Assembly (NCBI GenBank): GCA_948468495.1
Contig: CAOKJI010000112.1
Location: 1-6,547 of the forward strand
DNA from: an uncultured Dorea sp.
GTDB lineage: Bacteria; Bacillota_A; Clostridia; Lachnospirales; Lachnospiraceae
Direction of reading: 5' to 3'
DNA: 6,547 bases
A program made the position numbers and the translations under genes. The notes beneath the pieces are model-generated. The model ran no database searches, was not told the origin of the DNA, and saw only the letters and a list, made by a program, of their open reading frames with translations. Numbering within the stretch: position 1 is the stretch's first letter; the number at the start of each line of letters is the position of its first letter. Positions 6,474-6,547 of the stretch are shown here, piece by piece.

Positions 6474-6547
6474 ATGAGATATATCCTTCCAACTATCCTG
6501 ATACTTATCATTGTTTTTACAGTAATTGGGTACAAGCGGGACAGCGC
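6474..6547 (+). CDS. 5' end of a membrane-anchored protein, truncated by the window edge
   Basis: An open frame runs from ATG 6474 (GTG 6468 also possible) to the end of the window. It begins MRYILPTILILIIVFTVIGY, then KRDSA: a hydrophobic helix followed by a positive charge, typical of an N-terminal membrane anchor or signal sequence. GGTGGTGG (6459-6466) about 7 nt upstream is a moderate ribosome binding site. It probably forms a pair with the secreted-protein gene before it. About 24 residues are too few to name a family. Confidence 0.5.
   Translation, partial: MRYILPTILILIIVFTVIGYKRDS

Noticed and set aside
1..6547. CRISPR array, tRNA/rRNA, insertion sequence or transposon ends
   Set aside because: No regularly spaced repeats, RNA-gene signatures, transposase motifs or terminal inverted repeats were seen.

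Overview
The window is AT-leaning DNA with strong AGGAGG-type ribosome binding sites, an AgrC/AgrA-like two-component pair and a class II lanthipeptide locus. This combination suggests a low-GC Firmicute, most likely a gut Clostridia/Lachnospiraceae member. That placement is inferred from gene style, not from a taxonomic marker. All recognisable genes lie on the + strand.

Regulation (about 38-2058): a LytTR-type response regulator is followed, with a 1-nt TAATG overlap, by a membrane histidine kinase of the AgrC/HPK10 type. No AgrB or AgrD is visible. The neighbourhood suggests that the pair controls the lanthipeptide genes.

Lanthipeptide core (2071-5584): 29 nt after the kinase, behind a near-perfect Shine-Dalgarno, is a 49-codon gene. 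It encodes an acidic leader and a C-terminal core TNTQMCSMFLTIKCC. The Thr/Cys spacing matches the lacticin 481/plantaricin C group, but the usual double-glycine cleavage site and the acidic residue before the first Cys are missing. A perfect 15-bp hairpin with a T-run follows and probably attenuates transcription into the synthetase gene. That gene is a full-length class II synthetase (LanM, about 1048 aa if restored), carried as three pieces. A frameshift lies near 3059-3103, at the N-terminal part of the dehydratase, and an in-frame TAG lies at 4742-4744, in an inter-helix loop of the cyclase domain. All expected catalytic and zinc-binding residues are still present, so the decay is recent, the breaks are sequence errors, or the protein is made in parts.

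Downstream (5585-6547): no LanT or immunity ABC transporter follows directly. There is only a 10-codon mini-ORF with an excellent ribosome binding site where the next operon gene would be expected. A separate promoter then precedes a secreted 217-aa protein of unknown family, and the 5' end of a membrane-anchored protein runs off the window.

In an intact system the kinase would sense a signal and the regulator would switch on lanA. LanM would dehydrate Ser/Thr and cyclise them with Cys, and a transporter outside this window would cleave and export the product. As it stands, the precursor and regulators look intact while the modification enzyme is interrupted twice.
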